DNA from: Cannabis sativa
Lineage: Eukaryota; Streptophyta; Magnoliopsida; Rosales; Cannabaceae
Assembly: GCF_029168945.1 (NCBI RefSeq)
Contig: NC_083605.1
Location: 18,985,280 to 19,049,279, forward strand
Direction of reading: 5' to 3'
DNA: 64,000 bases
Shown here: in pieces, positions 11,143-22,700 of the stretch
Layout of the letters: each line of letters starts with the position of its first letter
Position numbering within the stretch: the stretch's first letter is position 1
Translations under genes and position numbers: made by a program
Notes under the pieces: generated by a model
The model's input: the letters and a program-made list of their open reading frames with translations, nothing else
What the model was told of the DNA's origin: nothing
Databases searched by the model: none

Positions 11143-12232
11143 CCTTGAGAAAAGAAACCGACGGTCAGTAGCAATAAGCTTCACTGAGTACAGATGTCCA
11201 GAGCAACCAGATGGCAACCAGTGTGGGTATTATAGCATGAGATTTATTAAATCATTCATGACTGAAAATAATCCTACACGAAAATTGGAAACAGAAGTAA
11301 AGACACTAATTATTTTTACAAATATTAAAGTTTTTAAGTACTTTTATTATGACCTATTAAATTAATGATTGGTCTCGTTTGTTGCAGTTTAAAAGGAACG
11401 TATCATCCTCTTACACTAATAAAGAAATCAATAAAATACGTGACGAATGGGCAAAGTATGTCATGCAGATGATAGCAGCAGACAAATGACTAATAACATA
11501 GAGTATGATGACCAATGATCGCTCATGGACGATCCCCATGTGATCTAAGAAAATGATTTATAGGTTTGACATCAATCTTAGTTACTATTGTCTTGCTTTT
11601 TTAGTTTTTAGGAAGTGATCTCCAGCTATTTGATTAAAGTTCTAAGTGACTACCTGGAGACTTATTTTGTTCTCAGTATACATATTTTTAGATGTTCAGA
11701 AGATATTCTACAAAAGATTGCAAAATGTAAAAACTTAATTGGATTTCCTTCTTTTGTATTGCATTACTAAACTTTGATGGCATATTATGGTTTTCATGAA
11801 GCTTTAATTCTTTTGAAGAGTGTTAAATGTATGAATTTTCTTATAAAAATATTATTATTGTTATTATGTTTTTTCATCATTGTGTATTGGAAATCTAAAT
11901 AATAAAAATACAAGAGGAGAATTGAATTAATATTTCTATTTTATACTTTACTTCATATTGTCTGTCGGTTTATAACCGTCATATTAAGTAGTGTATTTTG
12001 TTAGTTATAGTCTGACTAAAGTCTTTCCCAACATTTCTTAACTGTCATTTAAAGTAACTTTTTCCAACATTTCTTAACCGTCATTTAAAGTAACTTTTTG
12101 CCACAGTTATAAACTGTCATTTAAAGTTTCGCATTTTTATGAAACCCACATAGCCAACGATTTTAGCAACCGTTGGGAAATAATATAAAAGACAGTTATA
12201 AACCGTTGGGAATAGCCCTTTTTGTAGTAGTG
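11143..12232 (+). mobile_element. CACTA (En/Spm-like) transposon remnant, 3' end
   Basis: The right end, read inward on the minus strand, is CACTACTACAAAAAGGGC, a typical CACTA terminus. Subterminal repeats built on AACCGT/AACTGTCATTTAAAG follow (about 11960-12215). The left part codes for the end of a Ulp1-type protease, which many plant CACTA elements carry. The 5' terminus and the transposase are missing; the left edge meets retrotransposon LTR sequence directly. Confidence 0.75.
11170..11489 (+). pseudogene. Ulp1-type cysteine protease, C-terminal fragment
   Basis: The frame reads EQPDGNQCGYYSMRFIKSF, the characteristic Gln-x-Cys-Gly block around the catalytic cysteine of Ulp1/SUMO-protease-like domains. 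A plausible phase-0 intron (GTAAAG at 11297 to GTTGCAG at 11387) joins it to a second segment, YTNKEINKIRDEWAKYV, that ends at a stop at 11489. The His and Asp of the catalytic triad would be upstream and are not here. In CACTA elements this domain accompanies the transposase; its role there is not established. Confidence 0.65.
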
Positions 12233-13151
12233 CAAGGTGTTAGCTATTCTAAAAACTCAAAGTATGGTGGGATAACACAAGCACACAATAGTTGAAAGCA
12301 TTCCTCATAGGCTACCATTTAAACACAAATAAAACTTAAAACTAGCATTTTCAACACACAAACCAAGGCACTCCACAAATGGAAGAAAATGGATATTTTT
12401 CATCATCGAGGGCTACCCTAAACCAAGCTGAAAACACATGCACTATTTTTCTCAATTGCAAGCCAAAATAGAACATAACAAACCTGACAAAATAACATGA
12501 TTAATACACATCTACTCTATATAGTGTTTATTACTCACACAACTAAAGACAACAATAAAAGTAAACTCACAAAGTAACAAACACAAACAGTAGCAACACT
12601 TAAACTTACACACTTATTTCAGCACACACAAGCACAATAACATTTAAACTAGGTTAACTAACTAAGGAAAAAGAGATACTCCCTCAAGATTCCGACTCCT
12701 CCCCCACTAAAGTCCCTGCTTGAAAATACTGAAGCGATGCTGATGCAATGCTGTAACAACTGGGACTTACTGCTTCAGCACACAAATCTGCTTCACATCA
12801 TATTGCAGCAATCTATTTTTCTATCATTCCCTGCTTTGCACCAGTAATAAAGATCACACACACCACAACAAAATCATTAGTAATTGTAGGAAATTGAAAG
12901 TTATATACATATGTAATTATATAAGTATGTATATGATAATTTTTTTTTCTTTTCCTCTTTTTCTTTTGTTTTTTTAAGGGGTGGCACACCCAAAACTTAA
13001 TTTTAATCACACTCTTCTCTGTTTTTTTTTTACAAGGGGTGGCACCCAAACTTATTATATAATATATATATAACTAAATATAATCTTGTTCTTCCGCTCT
13101 TGGGTTGCTCAAATGTGATACAATAAGGCCAAGGCAACCCGAAGTCCTTCT
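12233..13151 (-). other. Non-coding 3' internal region of the Athila-like element
   Basis: This AT-rich part lies between the integrase tail and the CACTA remnant. I see no protein homology. T-rich runs around 12930-13030 make short spurious frames. A non-coding stretch downstream of pol is common in Athila-type elements. Confidence 0.5.
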
Positions 13152-13667
13152 TCAAGCTTCTTTCAAAGTGATGGAGGTCTTTGCTTGGTTGACCTCACCA
13201 CCCCCAAACTTCACTCCTTGGCTTTTCACCAAGAATTTTCTTTTTGAAAGTGCATCACGTAGTTCCACCACCCCATCGGGATATACTCTCACCACCAAGA
13301 AAGATCCATCACACCTTGAATCTAGTCGTCCATGAGTAGCCTTCGTTAAAGAGTTGGCGAAAATCACTTGTTGCCCAACTTCAAACATTTGAGACCAAAT
13401 TTTTCTACTAAGCTTCTTTTTCTTTGTCTTCTTTTTGGGTGGTTTTTTAGGGTCAAATGATGTTTTGTCTTTGCTTTCTTGCGGCTCGTGATCCTTAGGT
13501 TTTTCTTTAAGGAGAATCTTCTTTCTCACATTCTTACTATTTTTTAATTTAGACTCTTCAACCATGTTAGGATTAATATCTCCAATTGCTAAGCATTCTC
13601 CTATTGAATCCGGAGCACGTATGGGATGAAAAACCTTGAATGTGGCTTGCTCATCTTGAGCTCTCAT
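13152..13667 (-). pseudogene. Athila-like pol fragment: RT linker joined to integrase C-terminus
   Basis: The first residues (AQDEQATFKVFHPI) match the short linker that follows protease in this lineage. A Lys-rich segment comes next, then an integrase tail with VGQQVIFANS, RWDGSF-like RLDSRCDGSF, VYPDGVVELRD and FGGGEVNQAKTS. The whole reverse transcriptase, RNase H and catalytic integrase core that should lie between are absent, so an internal deletion joined the two ends of pol. No enzymatic function remains. Confidence 0.75.
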
Positions 13668-13676
13668 GGTGAGCTC

Positions 13677-14353
13677 TCATTTTTCAACATCTATGAAAGT
13701 CCTTCCCGTAGCAAGAAATGGCCTCCCTAAAATAATTAGAATTTCCCTATCTTCCTCATAGTCAAGAATAATGAAGTCGGCCGGAAAAATGAACTTATCA
13801 ACTTTTACCAAAACATCTTCAATTTTTCCATCCGGATGGGCCATAGAACGATCCACTAATTGCAAAGTGACGGTGGTTGGCCTTGCTTCTCCAATTCCCA
13901 ACTTCTTGAAAATAGACATGGGCATGAGATTAATACTAGCTCCCAAATCACAAAGAGCTCTTCCAACATCTCGACCCCAATAGAAATTAGAATTGTAAAG
14001 CTGCCCGGATCTTTAAATTTGGGTGAAATTTTACTTTTCAACATAGCACTACATCCTTCCGTCAAAGCGACAGTTTCAAACTCGCTAAGCCTCCTTTTCT
14101 TTGTCAAAATATCCTTCAAAAACTTCAGATAAGTTGGCATTTGCTCCAAAGCTTCCACTAATGGTATATTGATGTGGAGCTGCTTTAGAACATCAAGAAA
14201 TCTCCCGAATTGACCAACGACTTGTTGCTTCTTGAACCGTTGAGGAAACGGTGGAGTTGGCTTTTGCAAAGACTTTTCTGAAGCAGAATGCTGACTGGAT
14301 GCTGTAACTACTGGGGGAATTTCAGCAGCTGAAATTGTTGGTTTTTTCTTCAT
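13677..14353 (-). pseudogene. Athila-like gag-protease junction and aspartic protease, frameshifted
   Basis: The upstream part contains VEALEQMPTYLKFLKDILTKK and ALTEGCSAML, typical of the segment before protease. The protease reads [17 protein letters not shown], the family's active-site neighbourhood (D-L/S-G-A-S), then [21 protein letters not shown] frame change near 13960-13990 separates the two halves, so the active site is split between frames. The normal role is to cut the Gag-Pol polyprotein. Confidence 0.8.
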
Positions 14354-14539
14354 TTCCCCCTCTTTGTGGATTTAAGAGGGCTCCTTACTGCCTATTCCAG
14401 CCACATTTGACTCAAGAATTTTTCAACTTGTCAAGGTTACTGCTTTGCAATGTTCTTTACCATCTCTTCTTGGGTTTTCGGTGTCACTAGGCAAAGTGCC
14501 TTGTGGTCTATTTTTCAAATCATTGGCCAATTGCCCCAA

Positions 14540-15760
14540 TTAAATTTCAAGATTTCGATGAGATGCTGCCTGACTTTGAATTACAGCGTCATTCTTGGCC
14601 ATATAGTCTCTCATTAAGCTCTCTAAAGAACTAGTTTGAGAGCCTTGAGGTTGGTGTGGTTGTTGAGGTCTTGGTTGTTGAGAAAACCCCGGTGGAAATG
14701 ATTGTTTTCCTTGTGCTTGTACTCCACTTGAACTTGCTCCTCCCCATGAAAAGTTTGGATGATGCTTCCATGCCGGATTGTAGGAGTTTGAGTATGGATT
14801 GTTGTTGCGGTTGAAATTTTGATTACCCACATCGTAAACCGAAGCTGGATTTGAAGGGCAATTTTCAAAAGTATGCCCATCACCACAATACACACACGGA
14901 ATTTTTGCCCTTTGACTGGCAGCAGCTGGTTGTACACTTCCTCCCATGTTCATGTTCTTCAAAATATTGGTCATTGAGGCCATTTGAGCGGTTAGAGCAG
15001 TCAAAGCATCTACTTCAAGAACACCCGCTACTTTTCGGCTTGTAGGACCTCTATTAGTTGACCATTGATAGTTGTTGCTAGCTATCCTTTCCAAAATCTC
15101 AAAAGCTTCACTGTAAGACTTGGAAAGAATGGCTCCATTAGCCGAAGCGTCCAACACCATCCTAGATGCCGCATTGAGACCATTGTAAAATGTCTCAAGT
15201 TGGATACAATGAGGAATACCATGGTGTAGGCACTTCCTCAACAGCTCCTTGAATCTTTCCCATGCGTCACTAGTAGTCTCATCTTCCAATTGTTGAAAGG
15301 ACATGATCTCACTTCGAAACTTTGCATTTCTTGTTGGAGGAAAGTACTTTCTCAAGAATTTTTCAGCCAAGTCATTCCAATTAGTCACCGAATCGGGAGG
15401 ATGAGTATTAAGCCATGCTCTAGCCCGATCCCTCAAAGAAAATGGAAAAAACTTCAATCTTAAAGCCTCTTCACTTACTCCTTGTAGCTTGAAAGAGTCA
15501 CTCACCTCCAAAAATGAGCGAATATGGTGGTGAGGGTCTTCCGTTGGCGACCCACCAAATTGACCAACCGTTTGGAGCATTTGAAACATGACAGGCTTGA
15601 GCTCAAAGTGAGGTGCTTGGATTTCTGGTCTCACAATACCCGGATTAAGCTCATTGAACATAGGGGTTGCATACTCTCTTATTGCTCGGGCTCTATCATC
15701 GGCCAAAGCAATAGGATTAGCATCATTATGAGCACCCCAAACTTCAAACCCATCGGCCAT
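14540..15760 (-). CDS. Athila-like Gag (nucleocapsid), apparently open
   Basis: This 406-residue open frame has the retrotransposon gag core around residues 90-190 (RLKFFPFSLRDRARAWL, FLRKYFPPTRNAKFRSEI, FKELLRKCLHHGIP). A zinc knuckle CVYCGDGHTFENC (CX2CX3HX4C) lies at about 288-300, followed by an Asn/Gln/Ser-rich tail. Gag packages element RNA into virus-like particles. The frame seems uninterrupted, although pol is largely deleted, so this copy could at most supply Gag. The start at 15760 gives MADGFEVW; a start further upstream is possible. Confidence 0.85.
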   Translation of the reverse strand: MADGFEVWGAHNDANPIALADDRARAIREYATPMFNELNPGIVRPEIQAPHFELKPVMFQMLQTVGQFGGSPTEDPHHHIRSFLEVSDSFKLQGVSEEALRLKFFPFSLRDRARAWLNTHPPDSVTNWNDLAEKFLRKYFPPTRNAKFRSEIMSFQQLEDETTSDAWERFKELLRKCLHHGIPHCIQLETFYNGLNAASRMVLDASANGAILSKSYSEAFEILERIASNNYQWSTNRGPTSRKVAGVLEVDALTALTAQMASMTNILKNMNMGGSVQPAAASQRAKIPCVYCGDGHTFENCPSNPASVYDVGNQNFNRNNNPYSNSYNPAWKHHPNFSWGGASSSGVQAQGKQSFPPGFSQQPRPQQPHQPQGSQTSSLESLMRDYMAKNDAVIQSQAASHRNLEI

Positions 15761-15978
15761 ATTGCAGCGTTTTTTAGCCTTTTATTCATTTCTTCTTTGT
15801 CTGAAAGTGTGTTCAATTTCGGGGTCAATAGGAGAAAGTTTAAGGTCTTCTTCTTCTTCGTTCATACACTAGATTACACCTGAAAAAGAAAAATTCAGCG
15901 CACCAAAATAGGATTAAAACCTCAAACTAGAAAATAAGTTGCAAAATAGTTTGATAATACACAATTTTTTAGTTTCAA

Positions 15979-15997
15979 TCCCCGGTAACGGCGCCAA
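15979..15997 (-). promoter_or_regulatory. Primer binding site, tRNA-Asp-like
   Basis: Immediately inside the 5' LTR the minus strand reads TGGCGCCGTTACCGGGG, after a short AGTTTT spacer. This is one base off the TGGCGCCGTTGCCGGGG site found in Athila-type elements and complementary to the 3' end of plant tRNA-Asp. It fixes element orientation and the LTR edge at 16003. Confidence 0.8.
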
Positions 15998-16002
15998 AAA
16001 CT

Positions 16003-17502
16003 TGTTGTGAAAATTATATACGCAAGTATACGCAGTCAAACAAGTAATAAAGTGATAAGTAAGATCGTCTCCATAGGGATTGCAAACAAAGTTTGACGTA
16101 AAACCAACTAATTTCAACTTAAAGTAAGAGGGAATAACATGCAAATAGTTGAGTAATAATTCAAAATTAAAATGACATGAATTAAACTTGCTAAATTAAA
16201 ACTAATGCTGCTACAAAAATTTCTTGCAAGATAAAAAATGTAATATGGTAAAAATGGCTTGAATAGCTAATTCCTTCTAGTCAGGTTTTTTTCCCAGGTG
16301 TTACAGCATCAGTTCAGCATTATTCCAGCATTCTGCTCAGAGATAACAAAAATTCCTCTAGGCTTGTGACAATTTTGCAAAACTCACAAATTAAAGTCTA
16401 TCGCTAAGCTCAATATATTCTTATATCAAACCAGCAAGCAAAACATTATTCAAACATCAATTCTAAAGTTATGCAAGGTAATTGAAATATACATATTCCA
16501 CTTACAAAGAAAAACCTAAATCTATGTTTTCACTTGCTCCATTCAAGTTGAACTACTAAATCTAGCCCTTCCGGAACAAGATCTAGCTTAGCAAATTGTT
16601 ATTCGGGGCCAAGGAACAACAATCTAATAAAAATGAAACTCAATTGAATAAACAAAGGCAAAAATACTAAGCTTAAAAATTAATCATACCCAACAGAGAA
16701 GTTCATAGCCATTCAAGCCTCAAAAGTCTAGCTCATATTCAATTCAAAAAGTAAAATCCAAGCTAAAAAACTATCATCCATGGCTACTGCCGAGTTTTAC
16801 AATCTCACAAAGTTTTTAATAACTAAGTACAACAACAAGAAAAGAGAAAGGTGAAGAAATTATTAAGAGAGTGTAAAAGAAAAAGCAAACACTAAAGCTT
16901 GGTCCCCCCTTCTTCCTCCTTTGTTGTACTATTCATCAGTTACTTCTCTTCCAAAAAAAATGCAGCAGCTCTCCTTCATTACGTAATGGAAGATGAAGAT
17001 ATGTACTTTCTTTCTTTTTCCTTTTAGTTGTTTGGTTCCTCGGGTACAAAATCACTCCCCAAAATGAGAAGCCCAATTCTTTTTGCACTTTGGCCCACTA
17101 GATTTAGTCCCCTTCCTTCCACAATAGCCAACTGGTGTATTTTGAGTGATTGGGACGAATTTGCTGATGTGGATAGGTGAAACTCGTGTTTCCACGTCAC
17201 TGCCAGAATGCTGAATTCGCTTCAGCAATCTGCCCCAATTTCAGCTTGTGTTCCACTTCTTCCTTGCTTCCTTTTCTTTTTCCTATCAATTTAATTCTTC
17301 CTTTTTCAACACAAACAAGCACAATTAATTGGAAGAACATACCTAACAATACCAATTTTTACAAGACTTAAAAGTTAGCTTACTAAATAGAAAATAAAAC
17401 TAAAACTAACTAAAATTAAGCAAACAAACACATTTTCACTACTCTTCTCACAATACTTTTAGTTTTAAGCACAAAAAATAACTCTATACCATAGAGTTAT
17501 CA
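16003..17502 (-). repeat. 5' LTR of Athila-like element, complete (1500 bp)
   Basis: It begins TGATAACTC on the minus strand (17502) and ends TCACAACA (16003), next to the primer site. The outer end holds a short palindrome, AACTCTAT and ATAGAGTT around ACC. It pairs with 9671-11142. Confidence 0.85.
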
Positions 17503-17507
17503 GGTAT

Positions 17508-18250
17508 ATATATAATTTTTTATAGTAATATTATATTATTTTGTTTTGTTTTTTATTGTAGTTATATATATTTTGTTGTATGGTATATGGTTTTTGTTGT
17601 CTATAGTATATCATTTATTTATGATAATATTTACATTTTATTTTATTGTATATAAATTTTTTGGTATGTATACGTATTTTAAGAATGGTATATATAATTT
17701 TGTTCACAGAATATATATAGGGATATGATTTTGTCCCGTGTTGTACTTTCACAAAATGTATTCCGTGGTACATTAAATGGGTCGCAGGGTACATTAAATG
17801 AGTGTCAGGGTACGTTTCTACTTTTTAACCCGAATTACCTCTAGATCAATCTCAGCCGTCAGATCAAATGACTGCCTCATCTGACGGCTGCCGTACATCA
17901 CGGATTACAATCCGTGAAAGTACAATAACGGGACAAAATCGTATCCCAATATATATATATTGAGTATTAATTTAGTATTGTTATAATTTATTTGTGGTAT
18001 ATAATTTTATTACTACGGTATATTACTTTTCAGTGATACAATATATCAAATATTGTTGTATATATTTAATGATCTAATATATTTATTCGTTTTTGTTACA
18101 ATATAATAATATGCAATACTAAAAAAAATATATAACTTAATTTAATTATTATTTATTTTTTTTTAAAAAAATAATATGTAATAAATATAGTTTTATAATT
18201 TTTATTAGCTAATTCATTATATTTTGCCAGTTTCTTAATTTTTTTAAAAA
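17508..18250. repeat. AT-rich degenerate repeat tract, right half
   Basis: This is the continuation of the tract at 8640-9665, with the same GGTATATAATTTTGTT-type phrases. It resumes directly after the GGTAT duplication of the Athila-like insertion and is interrupted by a MITE at 17720-17947. Confidence 0.7.
17720..17947. mobile_element. 228-bp MITE with ~33-bp TIRs
   Basis: The two ends are inverted repeats of about 33 bp (GGGATATGATTTTGTCCCGT and its near match GGGATACGATTTTGTCCCGT), extending to TGTACTTTCAC. Flanking AATATATAT on both sides fits a 9-bp duplication, though the flanks are simple sequence. Inside are two direct copies of GGTACATTAAATG and a hairpin with arms GCCGTCAGAT/ATCTGACGGC. 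There is no coding capacity. Confidence 0.8.
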
Positions 18251-18835
18251 TAGACATTTACTAACTTAGTTTTCAAATTTACTAACAACAACAACTATAT
18301 CTCCCAGGCTATAAGAATTTGCTTCTCTCTATTGAGATATCTCTCTCCATCTCCCTTCCTAGTCTATAGGTAATAACACTGAATTTAATCGGGAAAATTA
18401 CATAGAATATTGACATTTTCCCTTTTTTTACTTTTATACTGCCATGCAGTATAAATTACGTTTATATTGTATATTTTTAAAACTTTTATATGACAGTATA
18501 CTACCTTTTATTAAAACCTTTTTTTTGTCATTTTTTACACTTCTACGTGTCTTTTCACTTCTCAGGGTTAAACCATATCAATTTTTAAAATCTATTTTAT
18601 ATAAAAGGTTTGATGTTGACGTGGGATGTCACTTTTAGCGACAGTTTTATTTCTTTTTTTTTTAAAAAAAATATTTTTGTAATATTATTTATTCTTTTTA
18701 CAGTTTTAAACATCGTCACATAAATCTCACTACCCCATTTCGTACTGTTCATCTTCTTCTTCTAAATTTTTTCAGAAAGTTTTTATGTGTAGTGGGTGGT
18801 TTGACTACTTAACACAACCCTAAACTAGCTTATTG
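18251..18835. other. Non-coding interval
   Basis: This is AT-rich sequence between the repeat tract and the Tat-like gag fragment. I found no supported gene; the frame at 18444-18638 is T-rich chance coding. Confidence 0.5.
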
Positions 18836-19763
18836 CTAGTCCCTACAAGGGGAACCTCTGAAGGATTCTATTCAGAGATTCATGGTCGAGGTTACCAAAA
18901 TCAAATGCCTAATTAAAGAATGTCGATGTACGCCCATACTAGGGGGCATACTCCTACTAAGCGACTTCTGGAAGGATATCAAGAGGATATCCATCAACGA
19001 CATGAAGGAGTTCCTCGATAGAGTAGAAGACATTATCAAACTTGAAGAAGCCATACGAAAAGCCTAGGCGGGGCATGTTAATAGCTGACAGTCACGAGGC
19101 ACTGAGCAGCCTCATGACCCACCAAACACACAATAGGCAACAACAAATGCCACCTAGACCTCTAGTGGTAAAAACACTAGAAAAAAGCGCATCACCAACA
19201 ACTCTGGGAGGAACAATGGCAAAAGGAGGAAGTTTAACACTTCTCCCACGCCACAGAAGAACAAGGAGGAGAAGTACACTTATTTCACCCTCTAAACGGA
19301 GAAGCCTGAGACCATCTTCATGGCCACTCAGGGAACAATCCCGTACCAAAAGCCCTTTCTAATCGGAAGGGACATGTCAAAATTCTATAGATTTCACAAT
19401 GACTTCGACCATGACACAAATGAGTGTCAAAATTTGAAGAGGGAGACTGAGTACCTGATAAGGTGTAAAAATCCCCACCTGCGTCGTTATGTGAAAGACG
19501 ACCAGACCCAGGCGCAAGGAGGCCAAAATGGAGATCTAATGCCACCACCCGTGGTAGGACATCTGGGAGTCATAATAGGCGGCCCCCACATTGTTGGTAA
19601 AACCAGAAAAGCCAGGGAGCGCTATGCTCGAACACTCTGTCACGAGCCTAAAGGTAAAATCTTAGATGTTGAAGACCAGACCTCTAAGGTATAGAAGCCC
19701 ATAGAACCCAAGATCTCCTTTGGCAAAGAAGATGCAACACCAGTGAGTTTCCCGCATAATGAT
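18836..19763 (+). pseudogene. Tat-like Ty3/gypsy gag to start of protease (plus-strand element, fragment 1)
   Basis: Conceptual translation in shifting frames gives EPLKDSIQRFMVEV and FLDRVEDIIKLEEAIRKA (gag core end). A segment follows with FYRFHNDFDHDTNECQNLKRETEYLI (the HxxxGHxxxxC-like knuckle of Tat elements), then GVIIGGPHIVG, and FGKEDATPVSFPHND, the lead-in to protease. The protein is broken by frame changes and by insertion of a copia LTR immediately after HND at 19764. Fragments 2-4 lie at 33543-33924, 36003-36092 and 46371-46700. No LTR of this element was recognised in the window. Confidence 0.75.
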
Positions 19764-22700
19764 TGTTGGAAATATTTTACAAGGATCTAGATTTACTACC
19801 AAGTATGTTTCATTAACATAATAATATGAATTCTAAAACAATGAAATAAACACATATAAAGTTTAGTAAACCTTACATTGGGTGCAGCGGAATATAATGA
19901 CTCCTTCCGTTCAGATCTCTAGCCCTTGATTCCTTTCTGTAGCAGAACATAATCAAGATCTGAACCTGGATCTGTTTCTCTCCTTCCTTTGATGCTGATT
20001 CTCCTTCTTGTTGTTTGGATTCTCCTACAGTCTTACACACTATGATTGAGATACCACTTGATGTGTGTGGGCACTACTCTATCCCTCAAGGAATTTCGAA
20101 ATTGTAGAGAGAAAAAGAGAGAGAGGGTGGCGCATGGCTTTTCTGAAAGGAACAATATGCAAAGTCATGAGTTTCCTGAAGCCAATACTTTCAAATAATA
20201 GAAAAATAAAATGCTAAACCCTTTGCATAGTGGGCGGCCATATAAGGAAATTTGGCCTCACTTTGCACCTTTCCCATTTTGTTATTTTTCATTCCCATTT
20301 TCTCAAAAATGCCAATTTTCAAATTTTAACCATTTAAATGCAAATTCTAATTATTTAATAACTTAAAAATAATTATTAAATAATATTGTCATTTAATATA
20401 TTTATTAATTTACACAAATAAAGTATCTTAATTAATAAATAAACCTAGAATCTCTTTTCTTTACAATTTCGCCCTTGCTTAGTGAAAATTCATAAAGTAG
20501 ACATAGTCTAACTTTAGAATTATAATTGATTAATTAAAATCAATTAACTAAGTCTTACAAGCAGTATGGTCTCAACTAGTATGGGGACCATGGGCCTATA
20601 TTCCTAGCTTTTAATAAGTCGGACCGAATTTACAAAGTAAATTCCCTAACTTATTAATTCCTTTTTGAATCCAGACTTAGAACTTGGAATTGCACTCTCA
20701 GTCATATAGAACGCTCTATATGTTCCACGATATAGATACGTCATTAGTTATCCATTATTATAATCCTAATTTGATCAATGACCCTCTAATAGATGATCTA
20801 CATTGAATAGGCACTAAGTTACCGTTACACCTTCAATGTATTTTATCCTTAAAACACTTAGCTCCGTATAAATGATATTTCAACAAAGTGAAATGAGATC
20901 TCCACCATTTATCTCTGTTTAGCCAAGCTCGAAGGATATCATCGTTTCACTTCTAAATTCCTATGGAAGTTATAGATTCCATATTTATGTTAGCGTTCCC
21001 ACTCAATTATACTATCATGTTCCCAAAATGTATGTATCACCCTGACCCGAAAGTAGGCTTAACTAACAAATCAAAGAACATGTATAGTACTCTTAAGATC
21101 GAACCTAATCATATCAGGATTAAGATCATTTGATCTAGGTGTTGGGTTTTATGCCCTAAATAAAACTCTGTTTCAATGTAATCCAGTTTATTCAATATCA
21201 ATAAAGTAACAGAAGTAATTTTTCATTCACTTGTGTATGTTTTGGTTCACTTAAATCAATTGCTTGTCTATTTGATTTATAAATTCATCCAAACCCCTTT
21301 TCACATACTTGATCATGTTTATTGTGTTGTCAACACAGTGGAAAATAAACATGACTATGTGAATAAAGTATTCCTAGATTTATCAGAACACTGGGTTTTA
21401 CTGATATGACAATCTACAACAGAGTTTACTTACATTTGGAGAAATGTTATGTTCTTTCCAGAACATAGGTTAAAGTAAAGCTCAGGTTGGATGCATGGAG
21501 TATGCATTGGAATGGACCGATATTGAACTTTGAATTAGATTTTGAAACTTACCGTAAACATCTATTCAATTCAATATTATAAGTTGATCCTAGATCACAT
21601 GATCGAAATCCTGATATGGTTAGGCTTAATTTCAAGAGTATTATTCGTGTTCTTTGATTTGTTAGTTACGCCTAATCTTTAGTCTGGGCAATACATACAT
21701 TTTGGGAACACGGTAGTGCGATTGAGTGGGAGCGCTAACATAAATATGGAATCTATAGCTTCTATCTGGCGAATAGTAAGCAAAGGGTGATTTCCTTCGA
21801 GCTTAACCAAACGAGATAAATGATTGAGTACTCATTTCACTTAGTTGAAATATCATTTATACAGGGTTAAGTGTTTTAAGGATAAAATACATTGTAGGGT
21901 GTTACGGTAATTTAGTCCCTTTACAGTGTAAATCATCCATATAGAGGATCATTGATCACATTAGGATTATAACAATGGATAACTAATAATGTGTCTATAT
22001 GGTGGAACATATAAAGCATTCTATATACTGAGAGTGCAATTCTGAGTTCTATGTGTGGATTCAACGAAGAATTAATAAGTCAGTGAATTTAAGTGGTAAA
22101 TTCTAGATCTGCTTATTGGAAGCTCGGATATATAGACCCATGGTCCCCTCACTAGTTGAGATGATATTACTTGTAAGACTCATTTAATTGATTTTAATTA
22201 ATCAATTAAAAATTCTCAAGATAGACTTGTCTGTTTGAGAATTTATCACTTATTAAGGGCAAAACAGTAAATAGAGATTTTGAAGTTGAAGGGCATATTT
22301 ATTAATTAGGAAACTTTAATTAGTTTCATTATTAATAAAATAAATGATAATATATTATTTGATAATTAATTTTAATTATTAAATAATTAGATTTTTCATT
22401 TATGTGGTTGAACAATGGAATTGGCAGTTTTTGACAAAACAGGAAACTATCAGTGTAGGAAAAGGAAAGTTGGAAAAGTGGCAAGCCTTGTTTCCACAAT
22501 GCCTAGGCCACCCACTTAGCTTCCTTTTCTCTTTGATTTTTTTCAATTCCAAATGTCAATCATAGCCCTGGGTGGTCTTCTATAAATAGAAGGCAAAGGC
22601 TTCAGAGTTGCATACAACTGTACAACCTTTTCACAACATTATTCTGAAAGAATTTTCTCTCAGAAAATTCTCTCTGAGCCGCCACCCTCTCTCTCTCTCT

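Larger units (their letters stand above)
9666..17507 (-). mobile_element. Athila-like Ty3/gypsy retrotransposon, minus strand, internally deleted
   Basis: The element runs 9671-17502, with ends TGTTGTG and TTATCA and identical 5-bp duplications GGTAT at 9666-9670 and 17503-17507. On the minus strand the order is: 5' LTR (17502-16003), primer binding site, gag, protease, then directly an integrase C-terminal piece, a non-coding stretch, a CACTA remnant and the truncated 3' LTR (11142-9671). Reverse transcriptase, RNase H and the integrase core are gone, so the copy is non-autonomous. The gag type, a tRNA-Asp-like primer site and the integrase tail resemble the Athila lineage; the exact lineage is inferred. 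Confidence 0.85.

Noticed and set aside
19042..19362. 106-residue Arg/Ser-rich frame and its antisense
   Set aside because: It is an out-of-frame reading of the Tat-like gag fragment; the gag motifs lie in the other frames.
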